Part shown: positions 11,391 to 20,752 of the stretch, in pieces | Layout: every line of letters starts with the position of its first letter | Numbering within the stretch: position 1 is the stretch's first letter | From: Lysinibacillus alkalisoli | Lineage (GTDB): Bacteria; Bacillota; Bacilli; Bacillales_A; Planococcaceae | Assembly: GCF_014643595.1 (NCBI RefSeq) | Contig: NZ_BMJT01000014.1 | Coordinates: 1-45,985, forward strand | Length of the DNA: 45,985 bases | Direction: 5' to 3' | Program-made: the position numbers and the translations under genes | The notes under the pieces: model-generated | What the model saw: the letters and a program-made list of their open reading frames with translations, nothing else | Database searches by the model: none | What the model was told of the DNA's origin: nothing

Positions 11391-13415
11391 TTATTTTCGT
11401 TCTTCTTGAAAACCTGTACGTTCATCTGAGCCAACAACATCTTCCTTTTGTAAGTCTTCCGTTGTGGGATCTGCTTTCGTATTTGTTACATGAGCTTCAA
11501 CAGAAGGCGTGCCTTCTTTTTCAACACGTACTTGTGATGATTCTACACTTGTTGTTTCTTCTTCTGGCTTTACAGAAGGCTCTGCGATACGTACTGGTAA
11601 TTTTCCAGTATCACGCAGACTTTCAATTTGCTCAGCATCAAGTGTCTCAACTTCAAGTAAAGTAGTCGCAATTAAGTCAAGTAACTCACGATTTTCTGTA
11701 AGGATTTGACGAGTACGCTCATATTGCTCAACAATGATGCTTTGCATTTCTTTATCAATTTCAAATGCAATAGACTCTGAGTATGATTGTTCTGAACGCC
11801 CGCCACCTAAGAAGTTACCTTGACTCGATTTAAATTGTAGTGGCCCAATCGCATCACTCATACCATATTCCGTTACCATTGAGCGAGCAATAGCCGTTGC
11901 ACGTTCAAAGTCATTATGCGCACCTGTTGATACTTCACCAAAAACAATATCCTCAGAAACTCGTCCACCTAATAAACCGGCGATTTTATCAAGTAATTCT
12001 GGTTTCGTCATAAAGTAACGATCTTCTTTAGGTAACATTACTGCATAACCACCCGCTTGCCCACGAGGCACAATCGTTACCTTATGCACTTTTTCAGCCT
12101 GATCTAGCATTAAGCCCACAACTACGTGACCTGCTTCATGGAAAGCAACGATATTACGTTCTTTTTCAGAAATCACACGACTTGTTTTTGCTGGACCAGC
12201 AATTACGCGGTCAGTTGCTTCATCTAGGTCAAACATATCGATTTTCTTTTTATTACGACGAGTTGCAACTAATGCTGCTTCGTTTAATAAGTTTTCTAAA
12301 TCCGCTCCAGAGAAGCCTGGTGTACGCTGTGCCACTGATTTTAAATCAACAGAATCAGCTAATGGCTTATTACGAGCATGTACTTTAAGTACTTCTTCAC
12401 GCCCTTTAACATCTGGACGGCCAATTGTAATTTGACGGTCAAAACGGCCTGGACGTAATAATGCTGGGTCTAACATATCTGGTCGGTTTGTTGCTGCAAT
12501 AATAATAATACCTTCATTATCGCCAAAACCATCCATCTCAACTAGTAGTTGGTTTAACGTATTTTCACGTTCTTCACCACCACCACCGATAGAAACACCA
12601 CGGCGACCACCCACTGCATCAATCTCATCAATGAAAATGATACATGGCGAATTCTTTTTAGCAGTTTCAAATAAGTCACGTACACGAGAGGCACCAACAC
12701 CTACTAACATTTCAATAAAGTCTGAACCTGAAATTGAGAAGAAAGGTACATTAGCTTCACCAGCTACTGCACGTGCAAATAATGTTTTACCTGTACCAGG
12801 AGGCCCTACTAAAAGTAAACCTTTTGGTACGCGTGCACCCATCTCTGTGAATTTACGATGATCTTTTAAGAAATCAACCACTTCGACAAGTTCTTGTTTC
12901 TCTTCTTCCGCACCTGCTACATCATTAAAGCGCACTTTTTTCTTGTCGCTCTCGTATAACTTAGCTTTACTCTTACCAAATGATGACATACGATTGCCGC
13001 CACCTTGAGATTGACTAAGTAAGAAGAAGAATAAGAAGATAATTACGATAAATGGAATAATGCCCATTAAAAATTGTAACCATCCACCTGTTTCTGGTGC
13101 AGGTAAATAGGCAATCTTTGTATTATCTTCAACTGCTTTATCTAAACGATTCATTAACTCTTGGTTATTAGTTGGTAAATTAACGACAAATTTCTCTTGG
13201 TCGTCATACCCTTTCATCTTACCTGTTACAACAAATACTGCCTTATCTGGTTGTATCGTTGCCTCAGTAACATTGCCACTATCTAACTCTGTAATAAATT
13301 CTTTATAATCGATCTCATTTGTTGCTAATTTATTACCATTAAATGTACCAATGGCACCGATACCTACTAATATAATTAATACAAATATAATAGTATATCG
13401 AAGTGTTCGATTCAT
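11391..13415 (-). CDS. ftsH: ATP-dependent membrane metalloprotease FtsH
   Basis: Degrades misfolded and regulatory membrane and cytosolic proteins. There are two membrane helices (about 7-25 and 113-134) flanking an external domain. The AAA module has Walker A GPPGTGKT (about 204-211) and Walker B IIFIDEID (about 259-266). The zinc protease motif HEAGH follows at about 427. The C-terminal tail is long, acidic and low in complexity. I chose ATG at 13415 (674 residues) because GAGGAGG lies 7 bases upstream; a longer reading runs through that site. It follows hprT as in B. subtilis. Confidence 0.98.
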   Translation of the reverse strand: MNRTLRYTIIFVLIILVGIGAIGTFNGNKLATNEIDYKEFITELDSGNVTEATIQPDKAVFVVTGKMKGYDDQEKFVVNLPTNNQELMNRLDKAVEDNTKIAYLPAPETGGWLQFLMGIIPFIVIIFLFFFLLSQSQGGGNRMSSFGKSKAKLYESDKKKVRFNDVAGAEEEKQELVEVVDFLKDHRKFTEMGARVPKGLLLVGPPGTGKTLFARAVAGEANVPFFSISGSDFIEMLVGVGASRVRDLFETAKKNSPCIIFIDEIDAVGGRRGVSIGGGGEERENTLNQLLVEMDGFGDNEGIIIIAATNRPDMLDPALLRPGRFDRQITIGRPDVKGREEVLKVHARNKPLADSVDLKSVAQRTPGFSGADLENLLNEAALVATRRNKKKIDMFDLDEATDRVIAGPAKTSRVISEKERNIVAFHEAGHVVVGLMLDQAEKVHKVTIVPRGQAGGYAVMLPKEDRYFMTKPELLDKIAGLLGGRVSEDIVFGEVSTGAHNDFERATAIARSMVTEYGMSDAIGPLQFKSSQGNFLGGGRSEQSYSESIAFEIDKEMQSIIVEQYERTRQILTENRELLDLIATTLLEVETLDAEQIESLRDTGKLPVRIAEPSVKPEEETTSVESSQVRVEKEGTPSVEAHVTNTKADPTTEDLQKEDVVGSDERTGFQEERK

Positions 13416-13546
13416 TCCTAGCCTCCTCAATAACATACAGAAAAATTATAAGTAAAATCTTAACATATCATCATTCTAGCATTCAATGAAAAGCCCTCTA
13501 TTTAAACTGTTTCATGCTGAAACTATGACAAGTTTGCCAATGCTTA

Positions 13547-14089
13547 TTAGAAAGAATATACTTCACGTTTTAAAATGCCAATGTACGGTAAGTTACGATA
13601 CTTTTCTGCGTAATCTAATCCATAGCCTACTACAAAACCATCTGGTACTTCAAAGCCAACAACATCTGCTTTCAAATTAACTTTGCGGCCAGAAGGCTTG
13701 TCTAATAAAGTAACAATCTTAATTGATTTTGCCTTACGATACTTAAATAAATCAACTAAATAGCTTAATGTTAAACCACTATCAATAATATCTTCAATAA
13801 TTAAGATATCGCGACCTTCTACACTTGTATTTAAATCTTTTACAATTTTAACTTCACCAGATGAAACGGTGGCATTGCCATAACTTGTTACATCCATAAA
13901 ATCAAGTTCTACATATGTGTCGAAACGCTTCATTAAATCAGTCATGAATGGCATAGCGCCTTTTAAAACGCCGATTGCTAATGGATATTGACCGCGGTAT
14001 TCTTCTGTTAATTCTGCACCTAAGTCACGTATACGTTCTTGAAGTTGCTCCTCTGTAATAATGATTTTTTCAATGTCGTTCTGAATCAT
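13547..14089 (-). CDS. hprT: Hypoxanthine-guanine phosphoribosyltransferase
   Basis: Purine salvage: joins hypoxanthine or guanine to PRPP. It has 180 residues. The PRPP-binding loop [12 protein letters not shown] is clear, and DKPSGRK and [17 protein letters not shown] complete the active site. TTG at 14092 is an alternative start one codon upstream; ATG at 14089 is preferred, with GAGGAGG 8 to 9 bases upstream. It lies 16 bases after tilS, and in B. subtilis the two products interact to control ftsH. I see no terminator between hprT and ftsH. Confidence 0.97.
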   Translation of the reverse strand: MIQNDIEKIIITEEQLQERIRDLGAELTEEYRGQYPLAIGVLKGAMPFMTDLMKRFDTYVELDFMDVTSYGNATVSSGEVKIVKDLNTSVEGRDILIIEDIIDSGLTLSYLVDLFKYRKAKSIKIVTLLDKPSGRKVNLKADVVGFEVPDGFVVGYGLDYAEKYRNLPYIGILKREVYSF

Positions 14090-14108
14090 CAATGATTCCT
14101 CCTCAGAT

Positions 14109-15476
14109 TTATCGACTCACAGCTTTTACGAGTAAAACCATATCATCTTCTGCACGTGGTACAGTAGAAAAATACCCCCCCATACGCACACCACAAACCG
14201 CCACTACTTCACCGTTAGCAATAATTAGCGGTATAGAGTCACGGTCATAAATAGGTATTTTCTCATCAATGAAAAGACGGGATAAACGCTTAGGCGATGC
14301 CATGCCTTTTAATTGAATACGGTCTCCATCTTGTCTTGCACGCACTGTAAAAGGTAGCTGGAGTTGTTTAGAATTAAAATAATACCTTGCTACAGTGTCA
14401 TTTGGTATACTTTGTTTGTCTGTTACATACAAAGCGATACCATGTTGGCAATCTAACCATTCATTTACTTGCAATATTTGAGTTTTTTGCTGTTGTACTT
14501 TAATCCCACGCATAATATGTACAGCATGATAGCTCCGTTTTGCTTGCCAACCACTAGGTAAGTGCAAAACTTCGCTACCTTCTTCATGTTGGCACAGTGT
14601 GAGTAATGCTTGTAATGAAGTTTGACGATACGCTACATTTTGTGGGGAATAAATATAAGTTAATAGTATTAAAACAATCCTTCTTTGTAAAGCAAGGGGC
14701 TCGTTTTTAAATGCTACTATGTCAATCTTGTAACACTCGTCCTCTAATTGAGTAATAATAGCGGGAAATAATTCACTTGCCTGTTGGTCTAAATACTGTT
14801 GGTCTTCTCGCAATAACGTTGTCCAATATAAAATATTTTCAGCTATAGCAGGGTTCTCTTGTTGCATAAAAGGTATCAGTTGATGTCTAACACGGTTGCG
14901 TAAATAATAATTAGCCTCATTACTTTTATCTTCTCGATATACTATATGATGTTGCAACATATAATGATAAATCTCTTGTTTTGTTAGGGCTAAAAGCGGC
15001 CTAATTACTGACATATTATCTAAAGTTCTTATCGGTTGAATACCTTGCATTGATGTTGGAGTGGCATCGTGTATCAAAGCCATCATAATAGATTCTAACT
15101 GATCATCTGCATGATGTGCAGTCGCTAATTTGGTTGCCCCTATTTGTCCATAAACTTCTTTTAAAAAAGCATATCGTTCTCTACGACAAATAGCTTGTAC
15201 ATTGCCCTGTTCTTGTTCCACAATTTGTTGTATTGGTATCTTCTTACTATAAAAAGGAATCTGGTGTTCACTACAATAGTTAGCGACTAATTCTTCATCA
15301 GCATCTGATGCACTACCTCTTAACATATGATTGACGTGGGCTACTGTAATCGGATAAGGCGACAACATATGTAGTAATGCCATGGAATCTGCACCACCAG
15401 ACACCGCAATTAAAATATGGTCATCACTATTAATCAGCTCAAATTTTTCAATATATTGTAAGATTTTTTCAATCAT
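14109..15476 (-). CDS. tilS: tRNA(Ile)-lysidine synthase
   Basis: Modifies C34 of the CAU-anticodon tRNA-Ile to lysidine so that it reads AUA. It has 455 residues. The N-terminal PP-loop ATPase motif SGGADS lies at 26-31, followed by HVNHMLRG and the TAHHADDQ motif. Substrate-binding and C-terminal domains follow ([10 protein letters not shown] region). ATG follows GGAGG by 7 bases. In B. subtilis the genes upstream are spoIIE, yabS and yabT; here the upstream neighbour is the divergent tRNA pair. Confidence 0.96.
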   Translation of the reverse strand: MIEKILQYIEKFELINSDDHILIAVSGGADSMALLHMLSPYPITVAHVNHMLRGSASDADEELVANYCSEHQIPFYSKKIPIQQIVEQEQGNVQAICRRERYAFLKEVYGQIGATKLATAHHADDQLESIMMALIHDATPTSMQGIQPIRTLDNMSVIRPLLALTKQEIYHYMLQHHIVYREDKSNEANYYLRNRVRHQLIPFMQQENPAIAENILYWTTLLREDQQYLDQQASELFPAIITQLEDECYKIDIVAFKNEPLALQRRIVLILLTYIYSPQNVAYRQTSLQALLTLCQHEEGSEVLHLPSGWQAKRSYHAVHIMRGIKVQQQKTQILQVNEWLDCQHGIALYVTDKQSIPNDTVARYYFNSKQLQLPFTVRARQDGDRIQLKGMASPKRLSRLFIDEKIPIYDRDSIPLIIANGEVVAVCGVRMGGYFSTVPRAEDDMVLLVKAVSR

Positions 15477-15534
15477 AAAATACCTCCGCTTCTACATAGT
15501 TTATCGTACTTTTATAATAATTGCTAAAAGTATA

Positions 15535-15563
15535 TTGACTTATTGTTTAAAAGCGGATATGAT
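15535..15563 (+). promoter_or_regulatory. Promoter of the tRNA-Met/tRNA-Glu unit (sigma-A)
   Basis: TTGACT (15535-15540), a 17-base spacer and TATGAT (15558-15563). The expected start, near 15570, is about ten bases ahead of tRNA-Met, so the primary transcript has a very short leader. Confidence 0.8.
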
Positions 15564-15580
15564 TTATTTTGTCGTTAATT

Positions 15581-15657
15581 GGCGGTGTAGCTCAGCTGGC
15601 TAGAGCGTACGGTTCATACCCGTAAGGTCGGGGGTTCGATCCCCTCCGCCGCCACCA
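15581..15657 (+). tRNA. tRNA-Met (anticodon CAT), CCA encoded
   Basis: A complete cloverleaf: 7-bp acceptor stem (GGCGGTG with CGCCGCC), D-arm GCTC/GAGC, anticodon loop TTCATAC with CAT at 15615-15617, TTCGATC T-loop and encoded CCA. The anticodon stem lacks the three G-C pairs of initiator tRNA, and position 1 is a normal G-C pair, so it is an elongator. It matches the place of trnSL-Met1 in B. subtilis. A tRNA-Ile with lysidine also has a CAT gene anticodon; position favours Met. Confidence 0.93.
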
Positions 15658-15662
15658 ATTAC

Positions 15663-15734
15663 GGCCCCTTGGTCAAGCGGTTAAGACACCGCCCTTTCAC
15701 GGCGGTAACACGGGTTCGAATCCCGTAGGGGTCA
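15663..15734 (+). tRNA. tRNA-Glu (anticodon TTC), CCA not encoded
   Basis: The acceptor stem GGCCCCT pairs with AGGGGTC (one G-T pair), the discriminator is A, the anticodon loop CTTTCAC has TTC at 15696-15698, and the T-loop is TTCGAATC-like. CCA is not encoded, so the end must be added by tRNA nucleotidyltransferase. Only five bases separate it from tRNA-Met, and both share a promoter and a terminator. Confidence 0.95.
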
Positions 15735-15741
15735 TTTTATT

Positions 15742-15771
15742 GTAGCGCTAAAATTTAGTGCTACTTTTTTT
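15742..15771 (+). terminator. Rho-independent terminator of the tRNA unit
   Basis: GTAGCGCTAAA pairs with TTTAGTGCTAC (one G-T pair) and is followed by a run of T residues, eight bases after tRNA-Glu. Between it and the next gene (15912) I saw no confident promoter. Confidence 0.85.
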
Positions 15772-15911
15772 ATGCCTTTTTATAAACAAACACCTTGCAC
15801 CATCATATTTCCTTAAAAGTGGTATGATATTGATTGTAATTCACTTTCAACATTACATTGGTATAACAATAATGATTACTTATTTAATAGAATAACGATT
15901 GGAGGCTGTAA

Positions 15912-16082
15912 ATGAATCCCTTAACACGTTTATTTTTACTTACTGCTCTTGGTTGGATTTTGATTATTCTAGCATTAAATTTACCTGTGCCACCTGTTTT
16001 CCAACTAGTTATTTTATTCATTGGCTTAGGTGTTAGCATTTATGCACTCTTACTTATCATTAAACAATTAAGAACGAAATAA
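15912..16082 (+). CDS. Small two-helix membrane protein, unknown function
   Basis: A 56-residue product that I do not recognise. It starts MNPLTRLFLL and has two hydrophobic helices (about 6-22 and 30-51) joined by a proline-containing turn (NLPVPPVF). It ends in the positive tail KQLRTK, so both ends probably face the cytoplasm. ATG is preceded by GGAGG at a spacing of 6 bases, and the gene ends one base before a 17-bp terminator hairpin. Start, ribosome binding site, hydrophobic pattern and terminator together make it a real gene. It occupies the place where sporulating Bacillus carry spoIIE, but in the opposite direction and with no similarity. Confidence 0.75.
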   Translation: MNPLTRLFLLTALGWILIILALNLPVPPVFQLVILFIGLGVSIYALLLIIKQLRTK

Positions 16083-16116
16083 AAGGCGAGGTTTGCCTAG
16101 GCAAACCTCGCCTTTT
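16081..16116. terminator. Bidirectional terminator between the small membrane gene and yabR
   Basis: A perfect 17-bp inverted repeat (AAAAGGCGAGGTTTGCC) with a 2-base centre. It has T-runs in both directions and sits between convergent genes, so it can end both transcripts. Confidence 0.92.
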
Positions 16117-16150
16117 ATTTCAATTTTATACTACGTTATAGCCAGCAAAC

Positions 16151-16579
16151 TTAACCTCGTCTTGCTCCACGACCACCACGTTTTGATTCTGTTGCACGCT
16201 TTAGTGTCGCTAAACGTTCATCACTATCTTTTAAGAAACGTGCCATTTTTGATTCGAAATCTTCTTTTGGACGATGATTATTATTTCTATCATTTGAGCG
16301 ATTATTATTACGAGGACGCTGTGGACGTTCTGGGCGTTCTGCTTGAGGCTTCGCTTTACGAATAGATAAGCCGATTTTACCATCTGCTTCAACATTCATC
16401 ACTTTTACTTCTACTTCGTCACCAACTTTTAAATGTTCGTTGATGTCCTTAACATAATTATCAGCGACTTCACTAATGTGTACAAGACCTGTTGAACCTC
16501 CTGGCAACTCAACGAATGCGCCAAAATTTGTGATGCCTGTTACTTTACCTTGTACTTTGCTGCCTACTTCGATTGACAT
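16151..16579 (-). CDS. yabR: S1-domain RNA-binding protein (YabR family)
   Basis: A 142-residue protein with one S1 RNA-binding domain at about 1-72 (GSKVQGKVTGITNFGAFVEL, with GLVHISEVA). A low-complexity tail rich in arginine, asparagine and proline follows, ending in RGGRGARRG. Homologues (YabR, CvfD) bind ribosomes or mRNA and act as post-transcriptional regulators. ATG is preceded by AAGGAGGAGC. A consensus sigma-A promoter lies about 75 bases upstream, with a small hairpin in the leader, so it is not simply co-transcribed with divIC. Confidence 0.9.
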   Translation of the reverse strand: MSIEVGSKVQGKVTGITNFGAFVELPGGSTGLVHISEVADNYVKDINEHLKVGDEVEVKVMNVEADGKIGLSIRKAKPQAERPERPQRPRNNNRSNDRNNNHRPKEDFESKMARFLKDSDERLATLKRATESKRGGRGARRG

Positions 16580-16609
16580 AAAAAAAATGCTCCTCCTTAA
16601 ATTTTAAAA

Positions 16610-16625
16610 GACTCACATCTGAGTC
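16610..16625 (-). terminator. Short hairpin in the yabR leader (weak terminator or attenuator)
   Basis: GACTCA and TGAGTC form a 6-bp stem with a GATG loop, followed on the minus strand by TTTTAAAATTT. It lies after the yabR promoter and before its ribosome binding site. It could end divIC read-through or fold in the yabR leader. Confidence 0.4.
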
Positions 16626-16658
16626 AAATATTCAAATTATTTCTATAGTACTTCTCTC

Positions 16659-16686
16659 ATTATAGCCGACAAAAGGGGTGTGTCAA
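16659..16686 (-). promoter_or_regulatory. yabR promoter (sigma-A, both hexamers perfect)
   Basis: TTGACA (16686-16681), a 16-base spacer and TATAAT (16664-16659) on the minus strand, in the gap between divIC and yabR. The predicted leader is about 73 bases. Confidence 0.8.
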
Positions 16687-16712
16687 CAATGCAAAAATCA
16701 CGAAACAACGAA

Positions 16713-17093
16713 TTATTTGCTATTTTCTTCCTCTTCTTTTGGCATTATAAAAATAATTTCACCATCTTCTGAGAGTAAATATTCTTTGCGTAATAATTTT
16801 GCAATATAATCATCATCTTGCAATTGCTGAATTTGAACTTTTAATTCTTTTTGTTTTTCCTTATGTGTATCAAGCTCTTTCCCAACTTCTGCTTGTAAAG
16901 CTTGTTTATTATCTAACATTTCTTGTTGTTTAATTAATGTAATTACAATAACAACTAGTAAAATAATTGGTACGATACTGTAAATACCTATACGGCGCCA
17001 GACACGTACACGATGTTTTTTTTTCAACTCAGATTGTCTATCTTTATGTCGAACATATTCATTATTTATTTTACGTACATCTTCCTTGGTCAT
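16713..17093 (-). CDS. divIC: Cell division protein DivIC (FtsB-like)
   Basis: A septal protein that forms a complex with FtsL and DivIB. It has 126 residues: a basic cytoplasmic N-terminus, one membrane helix at about 33-53 (SIVPIILLVVIVITL), then an extracellular coiled coil (EMLDNKQALQAEV onwards) and the C-terminal LLRKEYLLSEDGEIIFIMP block typical of DivIC. ATG follows CGGAGGGACGAC. In B. subtilis yabP and yabQ lie just upstream; here only 95 bases separate it from rqcP. Confidence 0.94.
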   Translation of the reverse strand: MTKEDVRKINNEYVRHKDRQSELKKKHRVRVWRRIGIYSIVPIILLVVIVITLIKQQEMLDNKQALQAEVGKELDTHKEKQKELKVQIQQLQDDDYIAKLLRKEYLLSEDGEIIFIMPKEEEENSK

Positions 17094-17188
17094 GTCGTCC
17101 CTCCGTTTACATAGATATTGATAATCTATACCCTATTTTTAAAGTTATAAACACTGTTTACTTTATATCGGTTAAAACAACATTTTCT

Positions 17189-17479
17189 TCAGTCCTCATC
17201 ATCAATAAATGCAGGATCAATTTGCGCTAATCGTTCTTCTTTAATGATAGTAAACATTGTTGCGGCATCTTCTTTTTTAGCACTTTCTTGAATGCGGTCT
17301 ACACTCGCTGTAACGATTTTTTGTCCAAAGCGGATGGCTAATTCATCGCCTTCTTTAACTACCGTTCCTGGTTTTGCCACTTTACCATTGATGGTAATAC
17401 GACCTTGTGCAGCTACTTCTTTAGCTAATGTACGTCGCTTAATTAAACGTGATACTTTTAAAAATTTATCTAAACGCAT
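17189..17479 (-). CDS. rqcP: S4-domain ribosome-associated quality control protein
   Basis: A small S4 RNA-binding protein (YabO, also called RqcP, Hsp15-like) that works with RqcH to add alanine tails on stalled 50S subunits. It has 96 residues. The S4 core is RLDKFLKVSRLIKRRTLAKE, then GRITINGKVAKPGT (about 32-45). The C-terminus is acidic (FIDDED). The start at 17479 overlaps the mazG stop as TAATG and is preceded by GGAGGAG lying in mazG, so translation is coupled. Confidence 0.93.
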   Translation of the reverse strand: MRLDKFLKVSRLIKRRTLAKEVAAQGRITINGKVAKPGTVVKEGDELAIRFGQKIVTASVDRIQESAKKEDAATMFTIIKEERLAQIDPAFIDDED

Positions 17480-18939
17480 TATGCTTTCTCCTCCTGTTTT
17501 GCTTCTTGCCAATATTGTTCTAATTCTTCTGCTGTACTTGTAGCAATCGTTTTGTTAGCATTTGCTACACACGCTTCGACATGGCGAAAACGTCTTGCAA
17601 ACTTTGCATTCGCATATTGCATTGCTTCTTCTGGCGATACTTTATAAAAACGCGCAATATTAACAAGGGTAAATAATACATCGCCTAATTCGTCTGTTTG
17701 TGTTTGACTCGTTCCATCTTTAGCTTCTGCCTTAAATTCTGCGAGTTCTTCATTAAATTTAGACCATGCACCTGACACGTCATCCCATGTAAAACCTTGT
17801 TTAGCAACAGCCTTTTGGTAATTATACGACGTTTCTAACGATGAGGTTGCACGATATTGATTATCTAATATACTTTCTTGCGTTGTTGATTTTTCTTGCT
17901 CTTTAATGGATTGCCAATGCTCCATTACTTCCTCAACAGAATGCAATTCGACATCACTAAAAACATGAGGGTGTCTGCGCAACATCTTATGTGTAACACT
18001 CTCTAATACTTCTTCCAACGTAAAGTACCCCATATCTTCACCAATTTGAGCATTTAAAAAGACTTGTAATAATACATCACCTAGTTCTTCAACCATAGCA
18101 AAATCATCTTGCTCATCTACTGCTTGTAAATATTCATGCACTTCTTCTAAGAGATATTTTTTTAAACTTTCATGCGTTTGTTCTTGATCCCAAGGACAAC
18201 CATTAGGCCCTCTCAACACACTAATAATCTCCCTAAATGTACGCCAATCCTTTGCGCGCTCCGCATACCTTGTAACAGGTGGCACATATAAGGTTGTCAG
18301 GTTATTAATTGTTGTCACTTGGTCAATTTCATGTAAGGGGACTATTTGTAATTGCTCTTGTTCAGAACCTGCTGCTGTTACAATCGTTACAAGATGGTCA
18401 GCATCATACTTCTCTAATAAGTGCAATTTAACATCTGATGCACTAAACGCATCATACACTTGTGCAATTAAAATATGTTGTGTCATATTCACATCATGTA
18501 CAGATAAGGCGGTACCATCTAATAATTGAAAGCCTTCAATTGGGTCAATTTTAAGTGCTGTGAAAATAGGGTCTAAAAAACTTTGTCCCCCTTCAATTTG
18601 TAAACATACTTTTCCCTCTGCTTGTGCTTTGATTAAAAGCTGTACTGTCATTTCAGCGACGAGTGGGTGCCCTGGAACAACGTAAACAATGGAATCTTTC
18701 TGCACTTCTTGCAAAAGTGTGGCTACAATTTCTTCATACACAGGTTCAAATTGTTCATGTTTTTCATAAATAGCATCAAAACTTTGAAACGTCATGCCCT
18801 CTTTTATTAACTGTGCAATCACAGGGTGGTCTACTGTTCTAGCATAACTTATCTTTGTTTGTTGTAATTTGCGATACACGCCTAAAGGGAGTTGGGCTAA
18901 ATCTCCTGCGCCTAACCCTAATATTGTAATTGTATTCAA
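17479..18939 (-). CDS. mazG: Tetrapyrrole methylase-like / MazG nucleotide pyrophosphohydrolase fusion (YabN)
   Basis: A two-domain protein of 486 residues. Residues about 1-220 have a tetrapyrrole (corrin/porphyrin) methylase fold (ITILGLGAGDL, then VVPGHPLVAEMT). Residues about 225-480 hold MazG repeats with EExxE motifs (LLEEVHEYL near 268, and EELGDVLLQVFLN), followed by a second, partly degenerate repeat with DELGDVLFTLVNIAR. MazG hydrolyses abnormal nucleoside triphosphates; the role of the methylase part is unknown. This fusion is usual in Firmicutes. The ribosome binding site is weak (AGGTG, 11 bases upstream). It lies 10 bases after the flippase gene. Confidence 0.94.
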   Translation of the reverse strand: MNTITILGLGAGDLAQLPLGVYRKLQQTKISYARTVDHPVIAQLIKEGMTFQSFDAIYEKHEQFEPVYEEIVATLLQEVQKDSIVYVVPGHPLVAEMTVQLLIKAQAEGKVCLQIEGGQSFLDPIFTALKIDPIEGFQLLDGTALSVHDVNMTQHILIAQVYDAFSASDVKLHLLEKYDADHLVTIVTAAGSEQEQLQIVPLHEIDQVTTINNLTTLYVPPVTRYAERAKDWRTFREIISVLRGPNGCPWDQEQTHESLKKYLLEEVHEYLQAVDEQDDFAMVEELGDVLLQVFLNAQIGEDMGYFTLEEVLESVTHKMLRRHPHVFSDVELHSVEEVMEHWQSIKEQEKSTTQESILDNQYRATSSLETSYNYQKAVAKQGFTWDDVSGAWSKFNEELAEFKAEAKDGTSQTQTDELGDVLFTLVNIARFYKVSPEEAMQYANAKFARRFRHVEACVANANKTIATSTAEELEQYWQEAKQEEKA

Positions 18940-18949
18940 AACTCGACAC

Positions 18950-20551
18950 CTACTTCTTTTGATTTAACCATAATTGATAACGAGCCATCCTTCTACCAAA
19001 AGGCAATAAGAACCACTCTTTCTCTGATAATAACTTTAACTTTGCAATGCTTGTAATAAAGGTAAAAGCGCCTAAGCCAATAGCTAACAACCCTACTAGC
19101 GCTGCGTTTTTACGTGTCTCCTGTGCTTGAATTCCACCTTGAACTAAACAAACAACTAGCGCCATCATAACTAAAGATAAAAGAAGTTGGCGATAAAAAT
19201 ACAAAGGAATATGCATGTTTATAAAACGACGGCTATAAAGCATTAGCCAAATAGCTGTAATAAATAAGCCTACATTACTCGCTATCGCAGCCCCCATAAT
19301 AGAAAAGATAGGCACTAACATCACATTTAATACCGCTTTTATAAGAAAGCCCACACTTAAAATAATAGCTGGCATTTTTAACTTATGCATCCCTTGTAAA
19401 ATACCTGTAAATGTTAATACTAAAGATAATGGGATGATTTGAAGCATATAAAAAGCTAAAACATCGCTTGCCACATCTGTTTTAAATAACATCATATTTA
19501 AATTAGGCATGACCAAAAATAAACCTAATGCAGCAGCAGAGCCAAATACTAACGCCGTACGATACGTTAATTCAATAAAAGGCTGAGCCGAACGTCCACC
19601 CTCACTTTGGCTTTTCATTTGATGAGCAATTAAAGGCACGATAGCTAATGTTAATGAGGAAGCAACAACAATACCTAGTTGAACGAGAGGCTGACCTCTA
19701 TCAAATACACCTTTAAGTTCCTTAGCTAGTTGCATATCCATACCTGCATGCAAAAGACTAGTAAAAATAGTGAATGAATCTACAAATTGATAGCTCAATA
19801 ACAATAAACTGCTCATACTCACACTTAAACTGAGTAATGTCACTTGTTTAATCACTGGCATAATTGGCATGCGATAAAATAAATGTTGGTAGCCAAATTG
19901 ACGCCAATACCAAAGCAATAATAATACTAAACCTACTGCTTCACCAATCACTGTACCTAAAACCGCTATGTGTCCAGCGGCATAAAGAGATGTTGTATAA
20001 CGCATCACTATAACAGTGCCTAGTAAGATAATACCTACACGCACCACTTGCTCGACAACTTGCGCATAAGCAATTGGTGCCATCATTCCCCTGGATTGGA
20101 ATGCGCCTTTAAGTGTTGCGAAAAGCGGCATAATAAATACGATAAATGAACCTGTTTTGAGAAGCGGAGCTAGCTCAATATCTCCCATAATTAAAGCAAT
20201 AGGGACTGCGCCAAAATATAAAATTATAAAAAATAAGCACGCTATAATCAATAAATAACCTGTAACAATTACCATAATGGTGTTGCGTTTTTGTGCTCGT
20301 ATATAAGCAGAAGCCTCTGCATCATTGTCAGCTAATAATTTTGAAATGGCCACAGCTACACCGCCTGTAGTCCATACTACAAAAATAGCAATGAAAGGAT
20401 AGACTTGTTGGTAAATATAAAACCCTTCATCACCAACAATATTTTGGAAAGGTATACGATAGACTGCACTTAAAATCTTTACAATCAAGGCCGAAATGGT
20501 TAATAAAGCAGCGCCTTTCATATACGTTTTCATCCCAAATGGTTGTGACAT
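18950..20551 (-). CDS. MOP-superfamily flippase (YabM/SpoVB-like polysaccharide exporter family)
   Basis: A polytopic membrane protein of 533 residues with about 14 hydrophobic segments. The N-terminal pattern GAALLTISALIVKILSAVYR and the GDEGFYIYQQVYP block mark the oligosaccharide/lipid flippase family that includes SpoVB, YtgP (MurJ-like) and YabM. Its position before mazG matches B. subtilis yabM. Whether it moves lipid II or another glycan cannot be told from sequence. ATG follows AAGGAG. The gene usually upstream, spoVT, is absent, and a divergent orphan gene lies there. Confidence 0.9.
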   Translation of the reverse strand: MSQPFGMKTYMKGAALLTISALIVKILSAVYRIPFQNIVGDEGFYIYQQVYPFIAIFVVWTTGGVAVAISKLLADNDAEASAYIRAQKRNTIMVIVTGYLLIIACLFFIILYFGAVPIALIMGDIELAPLLKTGSFIVFIMPLFATLKGAFQSRGMMAPIAYAQVVEQVVRVGIILLGTVIVMRYTTSLYAAGHIAVLGTVIGEAVGLVLLLLWYWRQFGYQHLFYRMPIMPVIKQVTLLSLSVSMSSLLLLSYQFVDSFTIFTSLLHAGMDMQLAKELKGVFDRGQPLVQLGIVVASSLTLAIVPLIAHQMKSQSEGGRSAQPFIELTYRTALVFGSAAALGLFLVMPNLNMMLFKTDVASDVLAFYMLQIIPLSLVLTFTGILQGMHKLKMPAIILSVGFLIKAVLNVMLVPIFSIMGAAIASNVGLFITAIWLMLYSRRFINMHIPLYFYRQLLLSLVMMALVVCLVQGGIQAQETRKNAALVGLLAIGLGAFTFITSIAKLKLLSEKEWFLLPFGRRMARYQLWLNQKK

Positions 20552-20752
20552 ACATTTACTCCTTACTGCTAAAAGTTATGCCAATAGTATAGCATAGAAC
20601 ACTTTTAACGCTTTACTACAGCCTCCACTACAATTAAAACTTAAATCATTAGTAAAGAACCACTAAATATAATACATTTGATTCATTTATTATAAAATAG
20701 GTTTATATTCTCTATTTATGAGCAAAAATTATTATAATAGGGAGGCGATCTT

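Noticed and set aside
15781-15911. Promoter for the small plus-strand membrane gene (TTGCAC and TATGAT)
   Set aside because: The two hexamers are 22 bases apart, too far for a sigma-A promoter; no better pair was found.
16093-16365. 90-residue open frame on plus opposite yabR
   Set aside because: It begins inside the bidirectional terminator and mirrors the Arg/Asn-rich yabR tail.
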